A program made the translations under genes and the position numbers. From NCBI RefSeq assembly GCF_030410485.1, contig NZ_JAUHHC010000002.1:930001-994000 (forward strand): 64,000 nucleotides of DNA, read 5' to 3'. This stretch comes from Roseateles violae (GTDB lineage: Bacteria > Pseudomonadota > Gammaproteobacteria > Burkholderiales > Burkholderiaceae_C). The notes below the pieces were generated by a model. That model had not been told where the DNA came from and searched no databases. It saw nothing but the letters and a program-made list of their open reading frames with translations. This document shows, piece after piece, positions 9,026-19,189 of the stretch (its first letter is position 1; each line of letters starts with the position of its first letter).

Positions 9026-9664
9026 ATGATCGAGTGGCGAGGCCTGCGCCATCGCTATGCCGCGGGCACAGAAATCGTCTTCGATGATTTCGAGCTGCGG
9101 GAGGGCCGGCATCTGCTGCTGCGCGGCGCCTCCGGCTCGGGCAAGTCGACCCTGCTGGCTCTGCTGGCCGGCCTGCTGAGTGCCAGCGAAGGCCGTCTGC
9201 TGGTCGCCGGCCAGGACCTGCGCGCGATGAGCGCCCGCCAGCGCGATGCCTGGCGCGGCGCCACGCTGGGCTTCGTGCCGCAGCGCCTGCATCTGAGCGC
9301 TGCACTGACGGTGCGCGGCAATCTGGAACTGCCGGCGCTGTGCGCCGGCCTGCCGGTCGATCATGGGCGCGCCGACGAGTTGCTGGACCGGCTGGAACTG
9401 CACGCGCTGGCGCAGCGGCTGCCGCACCAGCTGAGCGTAGGCCAGGCGCAGCGCGTTGCGCTGGCGCGCGCGCTGATGCGCCGGCCGCGCCTGCTGCTGG
9501 CCGACGAGCCCAGCGCCGGCCTCGACGATGCCAATACCGCGCGCATGCTGGCGCTGCTTTCGCAGACCGCCGCCGAGCAGGGCGCGACCCTGGTGCTGGC
9601 CACCCATGACGCGCGGGTGATCGCGGCGGCCGACGCGTCCTTTGTCGAGCGGGTGCTGCGATGA
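9026..9664 (+). CDS. ABC transporter ATP-binding protein (MacB/LolD type)
   Basis: A 212-aa ATPase with Walker A GASGSGKST, signature LSVGQAQRVALARAL (a variant of LSGGQ), Walker B LLLADEPSAGLDD and the H-loop ATHDARV. It belongs to the small-ATPase class that pairs with FtsX/MacB-like permeases, and the next gene is such a permease, starting inside its stop codon. A GAGGTGG eight bases upstream supports the ATG at 9026 rather than a GTG at 9014. Context (DUF3299 protein, TonB receptor) suggests a role in metal handling; the substrate is not shown by the sequence. Confidence 0.9.
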   Translation: MIEWRGLRHRYAAGTEIVFDDFELREGRHLLLRGASGSGKSTLLALLAGLLSASEGRLLVAGQDLRAMSARQRDAWRGATLGFVPQRLHLSAALTVRGNLELPALCAGLPVDHGRADELLDRLELHALAQRLPHQLSVGQAQRVALARALMRRPRLLLADEPSAGLDDANTARMLALLSQTAAEQGATLVLATHDARVIAAADASFVERVLR

Positions 9665-10869
9665 GGCTGCTGAAACTGGCCTGGCGCTATCTGTGGTCGC
9701 AAGCGCTGACGGCCGGCCTCAACCTGCTGCTCTTGAGCCTGGGCCTGGCGGCCATCAGCTTCGTGCTGCTGGTCGACGAGCAGATCGAGGCCGGCGTGCG
9801 GCGCGATCTGGCCGGCATCGACCTGGTCGTCGGCGCCAAGGGCAGCCCGATGCAGATCATGCTGGCCGGCGTCTTCCATCTCGACGTGCCGACCGGCAAT
9901 ATCCCGCTGGCGAGTCTGACCCAATTGCGCGCGCATCCGCTGGTGGCGCGCGTGATCCCGCTGTCGCTCGGCGACAGCCTGCGCGGCCATCGCATCGTCG
10001 GCACGACGCCGGACTACCTCGATCTCTACCAGGCCCGGCTGGCCGCCGGCCGGCTCTGGGACGCGCCGCTGCAGGCGGTGCTGGGTGCCGAGGCGGCACG
10101 CGCGACCGGGCTGCGCGTCGGCGACCGTTTCGCCGGCAGCCATGGCCTGGCCGCGCAGGGCGAGGCCCATGCCGGCCAGGACTACCGGGTCGTCGGCGTG
10201 TTGCAGGCCAGCGGCACCGTGCTGGACCGCCTGGTGTTGACCGACCTGGCCTCGGTCTGGGCCGTGCACGAGGCCCATCATGGGCAGGGCGAGGCGCAGG
10301 CCAAGGAGCAGGCCGAGGGCGAGCGCGAGATCACGCTGGCGCTGGTCAGCTACCGCAGCCCGCTGGCGGCGATGGCCCTGCCGCGCTGGGTCAATGCGCA
10401 ACCGGGCCTGCAGGCGGCCGCGCCGGCGCTGGAGACGGCGCGGCTGCTGCGCCTGGTCGGTGCCGGCAGCGATGTGCTGCGCGGCTTCGGCCTTTTGCTC
10501 CTGCTGGCGGCGGGGCTGTCGGTCTTCGTCGCCCTGTTGCATGCGGTGCGCGCGCGGCAGAGCGATCTGGCCATGCTGCGCATGCTGGGCGCGCCGCCCT
10601 GGCGGGTCGGCGCCTTGGTCGCGCTGGAGGCGCTGGCCCTGGCGCTGCTGGCCTGCGGGCTGGGCCTGGCGCTGGGCCATGGCTTGACGGCGGCGCTGGG
10701 CCAGGTGCTGGCCCAGCAGCAGTCGCTGCGGATCTCCGGCGCCTGGCTGTCGCCCTCGGAGGCCCTCGTGCCCTTGCTGGCGATCGCGCTGGCGCTGCTG
10801 GCCGCCGCCTGGCCCGCCTGGCGTGCCTTCCGGCTCGACGTGACCGAACTGCTGCAGGCGCCGCGCTAG
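9661..10869 (+). CDS. FtsX-like ABC transporter permease
   Basis: A 402-aa permease with an N-terminal membrane segment (about residues 15-40), a periplasmic domain of some 220 residues and three membrane segments in the last 140 residues (GFGLLLLLAAGLSVFVALL, ALEALALALLACGLGLAL, LVPLLAIALALLAAAWPAW), the MacB/FtsX layout of mechanotransmission transporters. Its ATG overlaps the ATPase stop (ATGA). The periplasmic domain begins with GIDLVVGAKGSPMQIMLAGVFH, a segment typical of permeases found next to DUF3299 proteins. The loop around residues 203-222 is acidic and carries a His pair (EAHHGQGEAQAKE), possibly a metal-binding loop (inference). Confidence 0.88.
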   Translation: MRLLKLAWRYLWSQALTAGLNLLLLSLGLAAISFVLLVDEQIEAGVRRDLAGIDLVVGAKGSPMQIMLAGVFHLDVPTGNIPLASLTQLRAHPLVARVIPLSLGDSLRGHRIVGTTPDYLDLYQARLAAGRLWDAPLQAVLGAEAARATGLRVGDRFAGSHGLAAQGEAHAGQDYRVVGVLQASGTVLDRLVLTDLASVWAVHEAHHGQGEAQAKEQAEGEREITLALVSYRSPLAAMALPRWVNAQPGLQAAAPALETARLLRLVGAGSDVLRGFGLLLLLAAGLSVFVALLHAVRARQSDLAMLRMLGAPPWRVGALVALEALALALLACGLGLALGHGLTAALGQVLAQQQSLRISGAWLSPSEALVPLLAIALALLAAAWPAWRAFRLDVTELLQAPR

Positions 10870-10889
10870 GCAAGGCACAATCCTGCTTC

Positions 10890-11378
10890 ATGACTCGCAG
10901 TCCATTCTTCCTGGCGGCGCTGCTGGCGGCCACGGCGGTCGCCGCCCAGCCGGCCCCGACCCTCGGCCAGGGCCCCGGCTATCACGACCCGCGCAGCCCC
11001 TTCAAGCCGCTGGAGGACAAGGCCGGCATCGTGTCCTGGAGCGTGCTGTCCTCGGTGACGACGCGGGTCGAGAAGAACAAGCTGCTGCCGGTGTTCCCGG
11101 CGCCGGTGCAGGCGCTGAACCAGCAGAAGATCAAGGTGCAGGGCTTCATGATGCCGCTGGAGCCGGGCGACAAGCAGAAGCATTTCCTGCTGTCCTCGGT
11201 GCCGACGACCTGCTCCTTCTGCGTGCCGGCCGGGCCCGAAGGCCTGGTCGAGGTCAAGACCCTGCAGCCGGTGCGCTACAGCCTGGAGCCGGTGGTCGTC
11301 GAGGGCGTGCTGGCCGTGCTCAGCGACGACCCCTACGGCCTGTTCTACCGCGTCAGCGACGCGAAGCCGGTGAACTGA
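10890..11378 (+). CDS. DUF3299 periplasmic protein
   Basis: A 162-aa protein with a signal peptide (MTRSPFFLAALLAATAVAAQ) and a DUF3299 domain. The family core is visible: KVQGFMMPLEPGDKQKHFLLS followed by the Cys pair in TTCSFC, and a C-terminal SDDPYGLFYRVSDA. It lies 20 bp after the permease. DUF3299 proteins often sit beside MacB-like transporters; related sets in Vibrio have been linked to zinc uptake (from memory). The TCSFC motif could bind a metal. A longer open frame upstream is a shadow of the permease gene. Confidence 0.88.
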   Translation: MTRSPFFLAALLAATAVAAQPAPTLGQGPGYHDPRSPFKPLEDKAGIVSWSVLSSVTTRVEKNKLLPVFPAPVQALNQQKIKVQGFMMPLEPGDKQKHFLLSSVPTTCSFCVPAGPEGLVEVKTLQPVRYSLEPVVVEGVLAVLSDDPYGLFYRVSDAKPVN

Positions 11379-11397
11379 ACCGGCGCCCCGGACAACG

Positions 11398-11766
11398 ATG
11401 CGCGCGCTCCGCAGCCAACCCCGCCACCCGGCCCGCCAGTTCTGGCTGGCCTGGTTGTGCGCGCTGGCGCTGCTGGCCTCGCAGGGGCTCGGTCATTGGC
11501 ACCGGATCGCGCACGGCGCCAGGCTCGGCAATGTCGCCGCGCTGAGCGGCGTGGTCCTCAAGAGCGTCGACGGTTGGGGCCATCAGAGCGGCGATGCCGA
11601 CTGCCATCTGTTTGACCAGCTCAGCCACGACCAGTTGCTGAGCGACAGCGGCGCGCCGGCCTGCTTGGCCGGCGTTGCCATCGAAGCCGGCGCGGCCCTG
11701 CCCGCCGATGCCGCCGCCGCCGCGCGCTGGAAGCGCGGCGCGCGCGGGCCTCCCGTGCTCGCCTGA
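11398..11766 (+). CDS. small His/Cys-containing hypothetical protein
   Basis: A 122-aa protein I cannot name. After a basic N-terminus it has one hydrophobic segment (FWLAWLCALALLASQGL), probably a signal peptide or anchor, then GHWHRIAHG and a conserved-looking block ADCHLFDQLSHDQLL with His and Cys residues, and a basic Ala-rich tail. Small proteins of this shape often precede ZnuD-like TonB receptors in Burkholderiales (from memory). It lies between the DUF3299 gene and the receptor, so a metal-related role is plausible but unproven. No clear ribosome-binding site. Confidence 0.65.
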   Translation: MRALRSQPRHPARQFWLAWLCALALLASQGLGHWHRIAHGARLGNVAALSGVVLKSVDGWGHQSGDADCHLFDQLSHDQLLSDSGAPACLAGVAIEAGAALPADAAAAARWKRGARGPPVLA

Positions 11767-11821
11767 ACCCCTCGAACCCGCGCTTGCCTCGAGCGCGGGA
11801 GCGTCATTTGTTCATGCGAGC

Positions 11822-11844
11822 GCCGCCGGTAGCATGCCGGCGGC
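11822..11844 (+). promoter_or_regulatory. intercistronic hairpin before the TonB receptor
   Basis: An 8-bp perfect GC stem (GCCGCCGG and CCGGCGGC) around a 7-nt loop lies 15 bp before the receptor ATG and just upstream of its GGAGAG ribosome-binding site. It has no T tract and could adjust expression of the receptor or stabilise a processed end. No AT-rich Zur-type palindrome is visible here. Confidence 0.4.
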
Positions 11845-11859
11845 CATGGAGAGTTCCCG

Positions 11860-13890
11860 ATGCGGACCCACAACCCATTCGCGTCTCGGCCCAGCGCCGT
11901 GGGCGCCTTCCTGCTGTGCTGGGCGCTGGCCGCCAGCGCCCAGCAGGCCGAGAAGCTCGAGCGCGTCGTCACGACCGGCAACCCGCTCAACAGCAAAGAC
12001 CTGACCCCCGTCGCTGATTCCCTGGCCGGCGATGCACTGACCCTCAGTCGCGGCGCGACCCTGGGCGACACCCTGGAGCGCCTGCCTGGTCTGGCGCCCA
12101 GCTATTTCGGGCCCAATAGCAACCGGCCGGCGATACGCGGGCTGGACGGCGACCGCGTGCGCATGCTCAGCAATTCGGGCGCCTCACTGGATGCCTCGAG
12201 CCTGAGCTTCGACCATGCGGTGCCCATCGATCCGCTGGTGGTCGAGCGCATCGAGGTGCTGCGCGGCGCCGCGGCCCTGCTTTACGGCGGCAACGCGATC
12301 GGCGGCGTCGTCAATGCGCTGGACAACCGCATCCCGCGTCAGGCGCAGGATGGTATCGGCGGCGCGGCCGAGCTGCGGCTCGGCGGCGCGCAGGGCGAGC
12401 GCAGCGGCGCCCTCGTGCTCGACGGCGGCAGTGCCAAGGGTTTCGCCTGGCATGCGGATCTGGCCGGCCGGCGCGCCAGCGACCAGCGCGTGCCCGGCTT
12501 CGTCGATCCGGACGGCGTCACCGGCACGCGGGTGCGCAACTCGGCGGCCGACAGCCACGGCGCCGCCCTGGGCGGCTCGCTGCTGTTTGCCGGCGGCTAT
12601 GCCGGCGTGTCGATCGACGACTATCACACGCAGTACGGCGTCACCGTCGAGCCGGACACGACGGTGCAGATGCAGCGCCAGCGCCTGGCCACGGCCGGCG
12701 AGTGGAAGGACGCGCAGGCGCCGCTGCTGCGCCGGCTCGGCTGGCAGCTGAGCGGCACCCGCTACGAGCACCGCGAGCTCGATGGCGAGGGCCATGTCGG
12801 CACCATCTTCGACAACCGCGGTGCCGAGATGCGCGTCGAGGCCGAGCATGCGCCGCTGGGCCCGCTCAGCGGCGTCCTTGGCTTGCAGGCCGAACGCTCG
12901 GACTTCTCCGCGCTGGGCGAGGAGGCCCTGGTGCCGGGCACGCGCACGCGCAGTGCGGCGCTCTTCCTGTTGGAACAGTATTCGGCCGGCGCCTGGGCGG
13001 CCTCGGCCGGCGCGCGGGCCGAGTCGGTGCGCGTCCATTCGGATGGCGATGCGGCCGGCAGCACGGAGCGCTTCGGCCCGGCCACGGCGCGCGAATTCAC
13101 ACCGGCCAGCCTGTCGCTGAGCGGCAGCTACAAGCCGGCGCCGCGCTGGAGCATCGACGCCAACCTGACCCATAGCGAGCGCGCGCCGACCTTCTACGAG
13201 CTGTTCGCCAACGGTGTCCATGTGGCCAGCGGCGCCTACGAGCGCGGCGACGCCGGGCTTCGCGTCGAGCGCGCGCGCGGGCTGGACCTGGGCCTCAAAT
13301 GGAAGGACGAGGACGAGAACCTGCTGCGCCTGAACATCTACCAGACCCGTTTCGACGGCTATATCGCGCTGGACGCGACCGGCGAGCAGATCGAGAGCGA
13401 GGGCGAGTCGCTGCCGGTCTATGCCTATCACGCGGTGCCGGCGCTCTTGCGTGGCTTCGAACTGGAGGCCCATTGGACGCTGCCGGGCGCGCTGCGGCCG
13501 CGCGGCGGCAGCTTGGCGCTGACGGCGCAGCTCGACGGCGTGCGCGGCGAGAACCGGGCCAGCGGCGAGGCGCTGCCGCGGCTGGCGCCGCTGCGCGCGA
13601 CCTTGGGGCTCGACGGCAGCCAGGGCCCCTGGTCGGGGCGGCTCGAATGGCGGCTGGTCGCCCGCCAGGACCGCGTGCCGGCGCTGGACAAGCCGACCGC
13701 CGGTTACGGCATGGTACGTCTCAGCCTGGCGCGCCAGTTCCACTTCGATGCGGCCGATCTGCTCTGGTATCTGCGCCTGGACAATCTGGGCGACAAGCTG
13801 GCCTACAACGCCAGCTCGGCCGCGACCGTGCGCGGCTGGAGCCCCTTGCCGGGCCGCTCGCTCAGCACCGGTCTGCAGATGCGCTTCTGA
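11860..13890 (+). CDS. TonB-dependent outer-membrane receptor, ZnuD-like
   Basis: A 676-aa outer-membrane receptor. It has a signal peptide, a TonB-box-like LERVVTT near residue 34, a plug domain to about residue 160 (RPAIRGLDGDRVRML, VERIEVLRGAAALLYGGNAIGGVVNALDNRIPR) and a barrel ending in LQMRF with the required terminal Phe. Segments such as ERAPTFYELFANGVHVAS and the C-terminal half follow the ZnuD zinc/haem receptor family. Unlike zinc receptors, the loop after YHTQYGV has no His or Cys cluster (VEPDTTVQMQRQ). The ATG at 11860 has GGAGAG seven bases upstream. Energised by TonB-ExbB-ExbD, not encoded here. Confidence 0.9.
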   Translation: MRTHNPFASRPSAVGAFLLCWALAASAQQAEKLERVVTTGNPLNSKDLTPVADSLAGDALTLSRGATLGDTLERLPGLAPSYFGPNSNRPAIRGLDGDRVRMLSNSGASLDASSLSFDHAVPIDPLVVERIEVLRGAAALLYGGNAIGGVVNALDNRIPRQAQDGIGGAAELRLGGAQGERSGALVLDGGSAKGFAWHADLAGRRASDQRVPGFVDPDGVTGTRVRNSAADSHGAALGGSLLFAGGYAGVSIDDYHTQYGVTVEPDTTVQMQRQRLATAGEWKDAQAPLLRRLGWQLSGTRYEHRELDGEGHVGTIFDNRGAEMRVEAEHAPLGPLSGVLGLQAERSDFSALGEEALVPGTRTRSAALFLLEQYSAGAWAASAGARAESVRVHSDGDAAGSTERFGPATAREFTPASLSLSGSYKPAPRWSIDANLTHSERAPTFYELFANGVHVASGAYERGDAGLRVERARGLDLGLKWKDEDENLLRLNIYQTRFDGYIALDATGEQIESEGESLPVYAYHAVPALLRGFELEAHWTLPGALRPRGGSLALTAQLDGVRGENRASGEALPRLAPLRATLGLDGSQGPWSGRLEWRLVARQDRVPALDKPTAGYGMVRLSLARQFHFDAADLLWYLRLDNLGDKLAYNASSAATVRGWSPLPGRSLSTGLQMRF

Positions 13891-13902
13891 GCGACCGGCG
13901 GA

Positions 13903-14538
13903 TCAGGGGGCCAGGCGCTCCCTGATCCAGCGGCCCTCGTCGAGCCGGTAGCGCAGGCGGTCGTGCAGGCGCGATTTGCGCCCCTGCCAGAACTCCCAGC
14001 GATCGGGCTGCAGGCGGAAGCCGCCCCAGTGCGGCGGGCGTGGTGGCTTCAGCCCATGCTGGACCGCGGCCTTGGCCGCATTGGCCACCAGCACCGCGCG
14101 CGAAGCGATCACCTGGCTTTGCGGCGAGGCCCAGGCGCCGAGCCGCGAATCGAGCGGCCGCGAATCGAAGTATTCATCGGACTCTTCGGCCGAGACCCGC
14201 TCGACGCGGCCCTCGATGCGCACGACCCGCTCGAGCTCGACCCAGTGGAACTGCAGGGCAGCAAAGGGGTGCAGCGCCAGTTCCTGGCCCTTGCGGCTGT
14301 CGTAATTGGTGAACCAGACCAGGCCGCGCGCGTCATAAGCCTTGATCAGCACGATGCGGGTCGAGGGCCGGCCATCGGCGCCGACGGTGGCCAGGGTCAT
14401 CGCATTCGGCTCGGGCACCTCGGAGGCCAGTGCATGCTCCAGCCACTGCTTGAACTGCTGCAGCGGCTCGCCGGCGGCCCGGCTTTCGTCCAGTTCGCCC
14501 TGTTCATAACTCTTGCGTAGGTCGGAGAGATTGCTCAT
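13903..14538 (-). CDS. pdxH: pyridoxine/pyridoxamine 5'-phosphate oxidase
   Basis: A 211-aa FMN enzyme that makes pyridoxal 5'-phosphate from PNP or PMP. The FMN-binding block [31 protein letters not shown], the SxQSQVI segment and the C-terminal [13 protein letters not shown] and RERLAP are all as in the family. The ATG at 14538 gives the normal N-terminus ([16 protein letters not shown]); an open extension to 14610 is not conserved-looking. A CATACT hexamer ends six bases before the ATG and no Shine-Dalgarno is seen. Its product is the cofactor of GlyA in this window. Convergent with the TonB receptor gene. Confidence 0.95.
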   Translation of the reverse strand: MSNLSDLRKSYEQGELDESRAAGEPLQQFKQWLEHALASEVPEPNAMTLATVGADGRPSTRIVLIKAYDARGLVWFTNYDSRKGQELALHPFAALQFHWVELERVVRIEGRVERVSAEESDEYFDSRPLDSRLGAWASPQSQVIASRAVLVANAAKAAVQHGLKPPRPPHWGGFRLQPDRWEFWQGRKSRLHDRLRYRLDEGRWIRERLAP

Positions 14539-14544
14539 GGCCCA

Positions 14545-14550
14545 AGTATG
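14545..14550 (-). promoter_or_regulatory. candidate -10 element of a leaderless promoter (pdxH)
   Basis: CATACT on the minus strand, then six bases, then the pdxH ATG. No ribosome-binding site lies between. No clear -35. Confidence 0.3.
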
Positions 14551-14715
14551 CAGCGCTGTTACGTTTTTACCGCCGCGGTCACGGTAGAAAGCCCTAGGTG
14601 AAGCCCCCACTACTGCGGCCCGCGTGCGGCCCGCATGCTATGCGAACAGCGAAAGCCCGGCGATGAAACGCAATGACCGGGCAACGCCGAGGGGTTTCAG
14701 GAAGGACGAGAGCGG

Positions 14716-15372
14716 ATGATCAAACGACGACCTGCCGTCGTCGTGTTGGCAGCGGGGCGCGGCATGCGCTTTCGTGGCGCCGGGCACAAGCTGGAACAAA
14801 AACTGGCGCCGGGTGCCGACACGATGCTCTCACGCACGCTGCGGCATGCGATCGAATCGCGCATGCGCGTGGTGGTGGTGACGACGCCGGCCTTCGCACC
14901 TGCGGTGGGCAAGCTGGTGGCGGCGCGCGACGTGCTCGAACTGCCCGAGCTGGATGACCGCGGCCGGCCGAATCCGGTCGGCATGGGCCATTCGATCGCG
15001 GCCGGCGTGGCCGCCAGCGGCGACGCCGATGGCTGGCTGATCGTGCCGGCCGACATGCCGCTGCTGACTTCGGCCAGCATGCGGGCCGTCGCCGATGCGC
15101 TCGAGCAGTTCCCGGTCGCCTATGCGCAATACCGCGGCCGCCAGGGCCATCCGGTTGGCTTCAGCGCCGAGCTCTATTCGGAGCTGGTCGCCCTGCGGGG
15201 CGACGAGGGCGCACGCCGGCTGATCGCGCGCTATCCGGCACAGGCGGTCGAGCTCGACGACCCGGGCGTGCTGGTCGACGTCGACACCGCCGAGGATCTG
15301 GCCCGGCTGCAGGCCTCGATGGCTGCCTCGCAGCCGCCGCTGCCCGAGCCGCTGCTGCTGCAAAAGCGTTAG
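14716..15372 (+). CDS. MobA-like nucleotidyltransferase (NTP_transf_3)
   Basis: A 218-aa protein with the MobA/MocA-type nucleotide-binding start VVVLAAGRGMRFRG, an acidic metal-binding VPADMPLL and the QGHPVGFSAELY motif, then DEGARRLIARYP and a DVDTAEDL end. These are features of the molybdopterin cytidylyl/guanylyltransferase-like family, which also includes enzymes of other pathways. The substrate cannot be told, and no molybdenum-cofactor genes are near. A GGAAGG/GAGAG region upstream supports the start. Its stop overlaps the stop of the convergent ChaC-like gene by 4 bp. Confidence 0.85.
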   Translation: MIKRRPAVVVLAAGRGMRFRGAGHKLEQKLAPGADTMLSRTLRHAIESRMRVVVVTTPAFAPAVGKLVAARDVLELPELDDRGRPNPVGMGHSIAAGVAASGDADGWLIVPADMPLLTSASMRAVADALEQFPVAYAQYRGRQGHPVGFSAELYSELVALRGDEGARRLIARYPAQAVELDDPGVLVDVDTAEDLARLQASMAASQPPLPEPLLLQKR

Positions 15373-16007
15373 GGGCTCGGCTCCAGCAAGGGCAGGCACA
15401 GGCCGTGCCGCGCGGCCAGATGCCATTGGCGCTCCAGCTCCGCATCATGGATGCCATGCGCGCGCAGGCCCTGCACGGTGCGCAGCAGATAGTCCAGGGT
15501 CGTGCCGTAGCGGCCGCGCGCATGGCGGAAGATGTGCACGAGATCGGCATCGTCGATCGCGCCGGTCCAGTTCGGGCTGCGGCGCGACAGGGTGAAGGCC
15601 AGCGCGCGCCAGGGGCCGTCGGCCGTCTCGCAGCTGAGCCAGCGCGGCTCGTAGACGCCGTTGGGCATCTCGCGCTCCCAGAGCTGGCGCAGCACCGCCT
15701 CGCCCCGGCTGCCCGGCACGCGGAACACCAGGCCGCGGCAGCTGCCGCCGGACAGCAGGGCCAGCACCAGCCCCGGCTGCTCGGGGCAACCGCGGTTGAC
15801 CCGCGAGCGCATGCGCAGGGCGCGGTGGTAGCCCTGCACGCGGGCGAGCTTGCATTCGCTGTAGTCGAAGTCGGGCCGCCAGATCAGCGAGCCGTAGGCG
15901 AACAGCAGCAGGTCCGGCGGTGTCGCCGCGTCCGGCGGGCCCGAGGCTTGCCATTGCGCCAGCGTTCGGGCGAGCAGGGCGGCGGTATCGCGGGGAGCAG
16001 CGTGCAT
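15369..16007 (-). CDS. ChaC-like gamma-glutamylcyclotransferase
   Basis: A 212-aa protein with the ChaC/GGCT hallmark FAYGSLIWRPDF near the N-terminus, GYHRALRMRSRVNRG, and the catalytic-Glu region around LWEREMPNGVYEPRW. ChaC proteins split gamma-glutamyl dipeptides, mostly glutathione, into 5-oxoproline and Cys-Gly in the cytosol. Start is uncertain: ATG 16007 (MHAAPRD) or ATG 16049, which adds 14 residues including a His/Cys pair; neither has a strong ribosome-binding site. Confidence 0.85.
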   Translation of the reverse strand: MHAAPRDTAALLARTLAQWQASGPPDAATPPDLLLFAYGSLIWRPDFDYSECKLARVQGYHRALRMRSRVNRGCPEQPGLVLALLSGGSCRGLVFRVPGSRGEAVLRQLWEREMPNGVYEPRWLSCETADGPWRALAFTLSRRSPNWTGAIDDADLVHIFRHARGRYGTTLDYLLRTVQGLRAHGIHDAELERQWHLAARHGLCLPLLEPSP

Positions 16008-16107
16008 GGGCGATCGTGGGCTTTCGGACTCGCCGCAATGGTGACACATTGGGCTTCAGCGCCGCTGCGGCCGTACCTTCGCTGTAACCCGTGGGACGGT
16101 TGGATTG

Positions 16108-16122
16108 TGTAATATGGTTACC
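16108..16122 (+). promoter_or_regulatory. HexR-like operator upstream of edd
   Basis: The 15-mer TGTAATATGGTTACC is an imperfect palindrome (TGTAAT, 3-nt spacer, GTTACC). It resembles the proteobacterial HexR consensus TGTAAT-N3-ATTACA as I remember it, matching 10 of 12 arm positions. It lies 35 bp before the edd start and overlaps a possible -10 (TAATAT, 16110-16115), a good place for repression. HexR responds to KDPG, the Edd product. No hexR gene is in the window. Confidence 0.5.
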
Positions 16123-16157
16123 GAATCCGATCGGGCCGAGTTACATCGGCTGAGCCT

Positions 16158-17972
<1,815 letters not shown>

Positions 17973-17989
17973 ACAAGAAGAACGAACCC

Positions 17990-18619
17990 ATGAGCAATGA
18001 AACCCTCAGCCTGGCCAGCCACGGCCCCGTCATTCCGGTCATCGTGATCCACCAGCTCGAGCATGCCGTGCCCCTGGCCGAGGCCCTGGTCGCCGGCGGC
18101 GTCAAGGTGCTGGAGGTGACACTGCGCACCCCGGTGGCCCTGCAGGCGATGGAGGCGATGGCGCGGGCCGTGCCCTCGGCAATAGTCGGCGCCGGCACCT
18201 TGCGCACGCCGGCCGATGTCGTCGCGGCGAAGAATGCCGGTTGCCGTTTCGGCGTCAGCCCCGGCTTCACGGAGCAGATTGGCGCCGCCTGCGCGGCCCA
18301 GGGCCTGCCCCTGCTGCCCGGCGTGTCGACCGCCAGCGAGGTGATGGCGGCCAATGCGGCCGGCTATTCCTTTCTGAAGCTGTTTCCCGCCGTGGCGGTG
18401 GGCGGCATTCAACTGCTGAAGGCCCTGGCCGGCCCCTTCCCCGACGTCGTCTTCTGCCCGACCGGCGGCATCACCCCGGAAACCGCGCCGCAGTTCCTGA
18501 GCCTGCCCAATGTCAAGGTCTGTGGCGGCTCCTGGCTGACGCCGCAGGACGCGATCGATGCGGGCGACTGGGCCCGCATCACCCGGCTGGCGGCCGAGGC
18601 CGCGGCGATCAGGCGCTGA
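17990..18619 (+). CDS. eda: 2-dehydro-3-deoxy-6-phosphogluconate (KDPG) aldolase
   Basis: A 209-aa class I aldolase that splits KDPG into pyruvate and glyceraldehyde 3-phosphate. The Schiff-base Lys is in YSFLKLFPA, the catalytic Glu in [10 protein letters not shown], and the phosphate-binding [12 protein letters not shown] is present. The ATG at 17990 gives [20 protein letters not shown]; the frame is open far upstream inside edd, which is not coding. It completes the Entner-Doudoroff unit with edd. Confidence 0.97.
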   Translation: MSNETLSLASHGPVIPVIVIHQLEHAVPLAEALVAGGVKVLEVTLRTPVALQAMEAMARAVPSAIVGAGTLRTPADVVAAKNAGCRFGVSPGFTEQIGAACAAQGLPLLPGVSTASEVMAANAAGYSFLKLFPAVAVGGIQLLKALAGPFPDVVFCPTGGITPETAPQFLSLPNVKVCGGSWLTPQDAIDAGDWARITRLAAEAAAIRR

Positions 18620-19174
18620 TCAAGCGCCGGTCGGCAGATCGAAGACCAGGCAGGTCGTGCTCGCGTGCGCGTAGAGCTTGCCGTCATGGCCCAGCAATGA
18701 GGCCTCGGCCGTCGCGACCTGGCGGCCCGAGTGCACGACCTTGCCGACCGCGCGCACCAGCGGCACCTTGTCGCTCAGCGCGCGCACCAGGTTCACCTTG
18801 AATTCCAGCGTCGTGTAGGCGCGGCCGACCGGCATGGTCGTGTGCACCGCGCAGCCCAGGGCCGAGTCGAGCAGGGTGGCGAACCAGCCGCCGTGCACGG
18901 TGCCCAGCGGGTTGTAGTGGCGCAGCAGCGGTCGGCCCTGGAAGATGGCCTCGCCATGGGCGACCGAGATCAGCGTGAAGTCCAGCGTCTGGGCGATGTG
19001 GGCCGGCGGCAGTTCGCCGTCCAGCATCGCCTGCAGCACTTGCAGGCCCGTGCGGCCCTTGATCTGATCGGGCCGCGCCAGCCCCGGCTCGGCCAGGCGG
19101 GCGCGGACCGCGACCTCTTCGTCCATCCATTGCTTCAGCGTCTGTTCCGGGCTGCTGCTGAGACTGCTGTCCAT
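18620..19174 (-). CDS. PaaI-type hotdog thioesterase
   Basis: A 184-aa protein with a hotdog fold. The PaaI-family core is visible: HYNPLGTVHGGWFATLLDSALGCAVHT with the catalytic-site HGG, and TLEFKVNLVRAL further on. The N-terminal 60 residues resemble an added helical region seen in proteins of this group. Substrate is probably an aromatic or short acyl-CoA (inference). GGAG eight bases before the ATG at 19174 supports the start. It is divergent from a MarR regulator across a long palindrome and is its likely target. Confidence 0.88.
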   Translation of the reverse strand: MDSSLSSSPEQTLKQWMDEEVAVRARLAEPGLARPDQIKGRTGLQVLQAMLDGELPPAHIAQTLDFTLISVAHGEAIFQGRPLLRHYNPLGTVHGGWFATLLDSALGCAVHTTMPVGRAYTTLEFKVNLVRALSDKVPLVRAVGKVVHSGRQVATAEASLLGHDGKLYAHASTTCLVFDLPTGA

Positions 19175-19189
19175 CGTTCACTCCAACTG

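Noticed and set aside
11767-11859. Zur box before the TonB receptor
   Set aside because: No AT-rich palindrome of the Zur type is present, only a GC-rich hairpin. The same holds for the gap before msrA.
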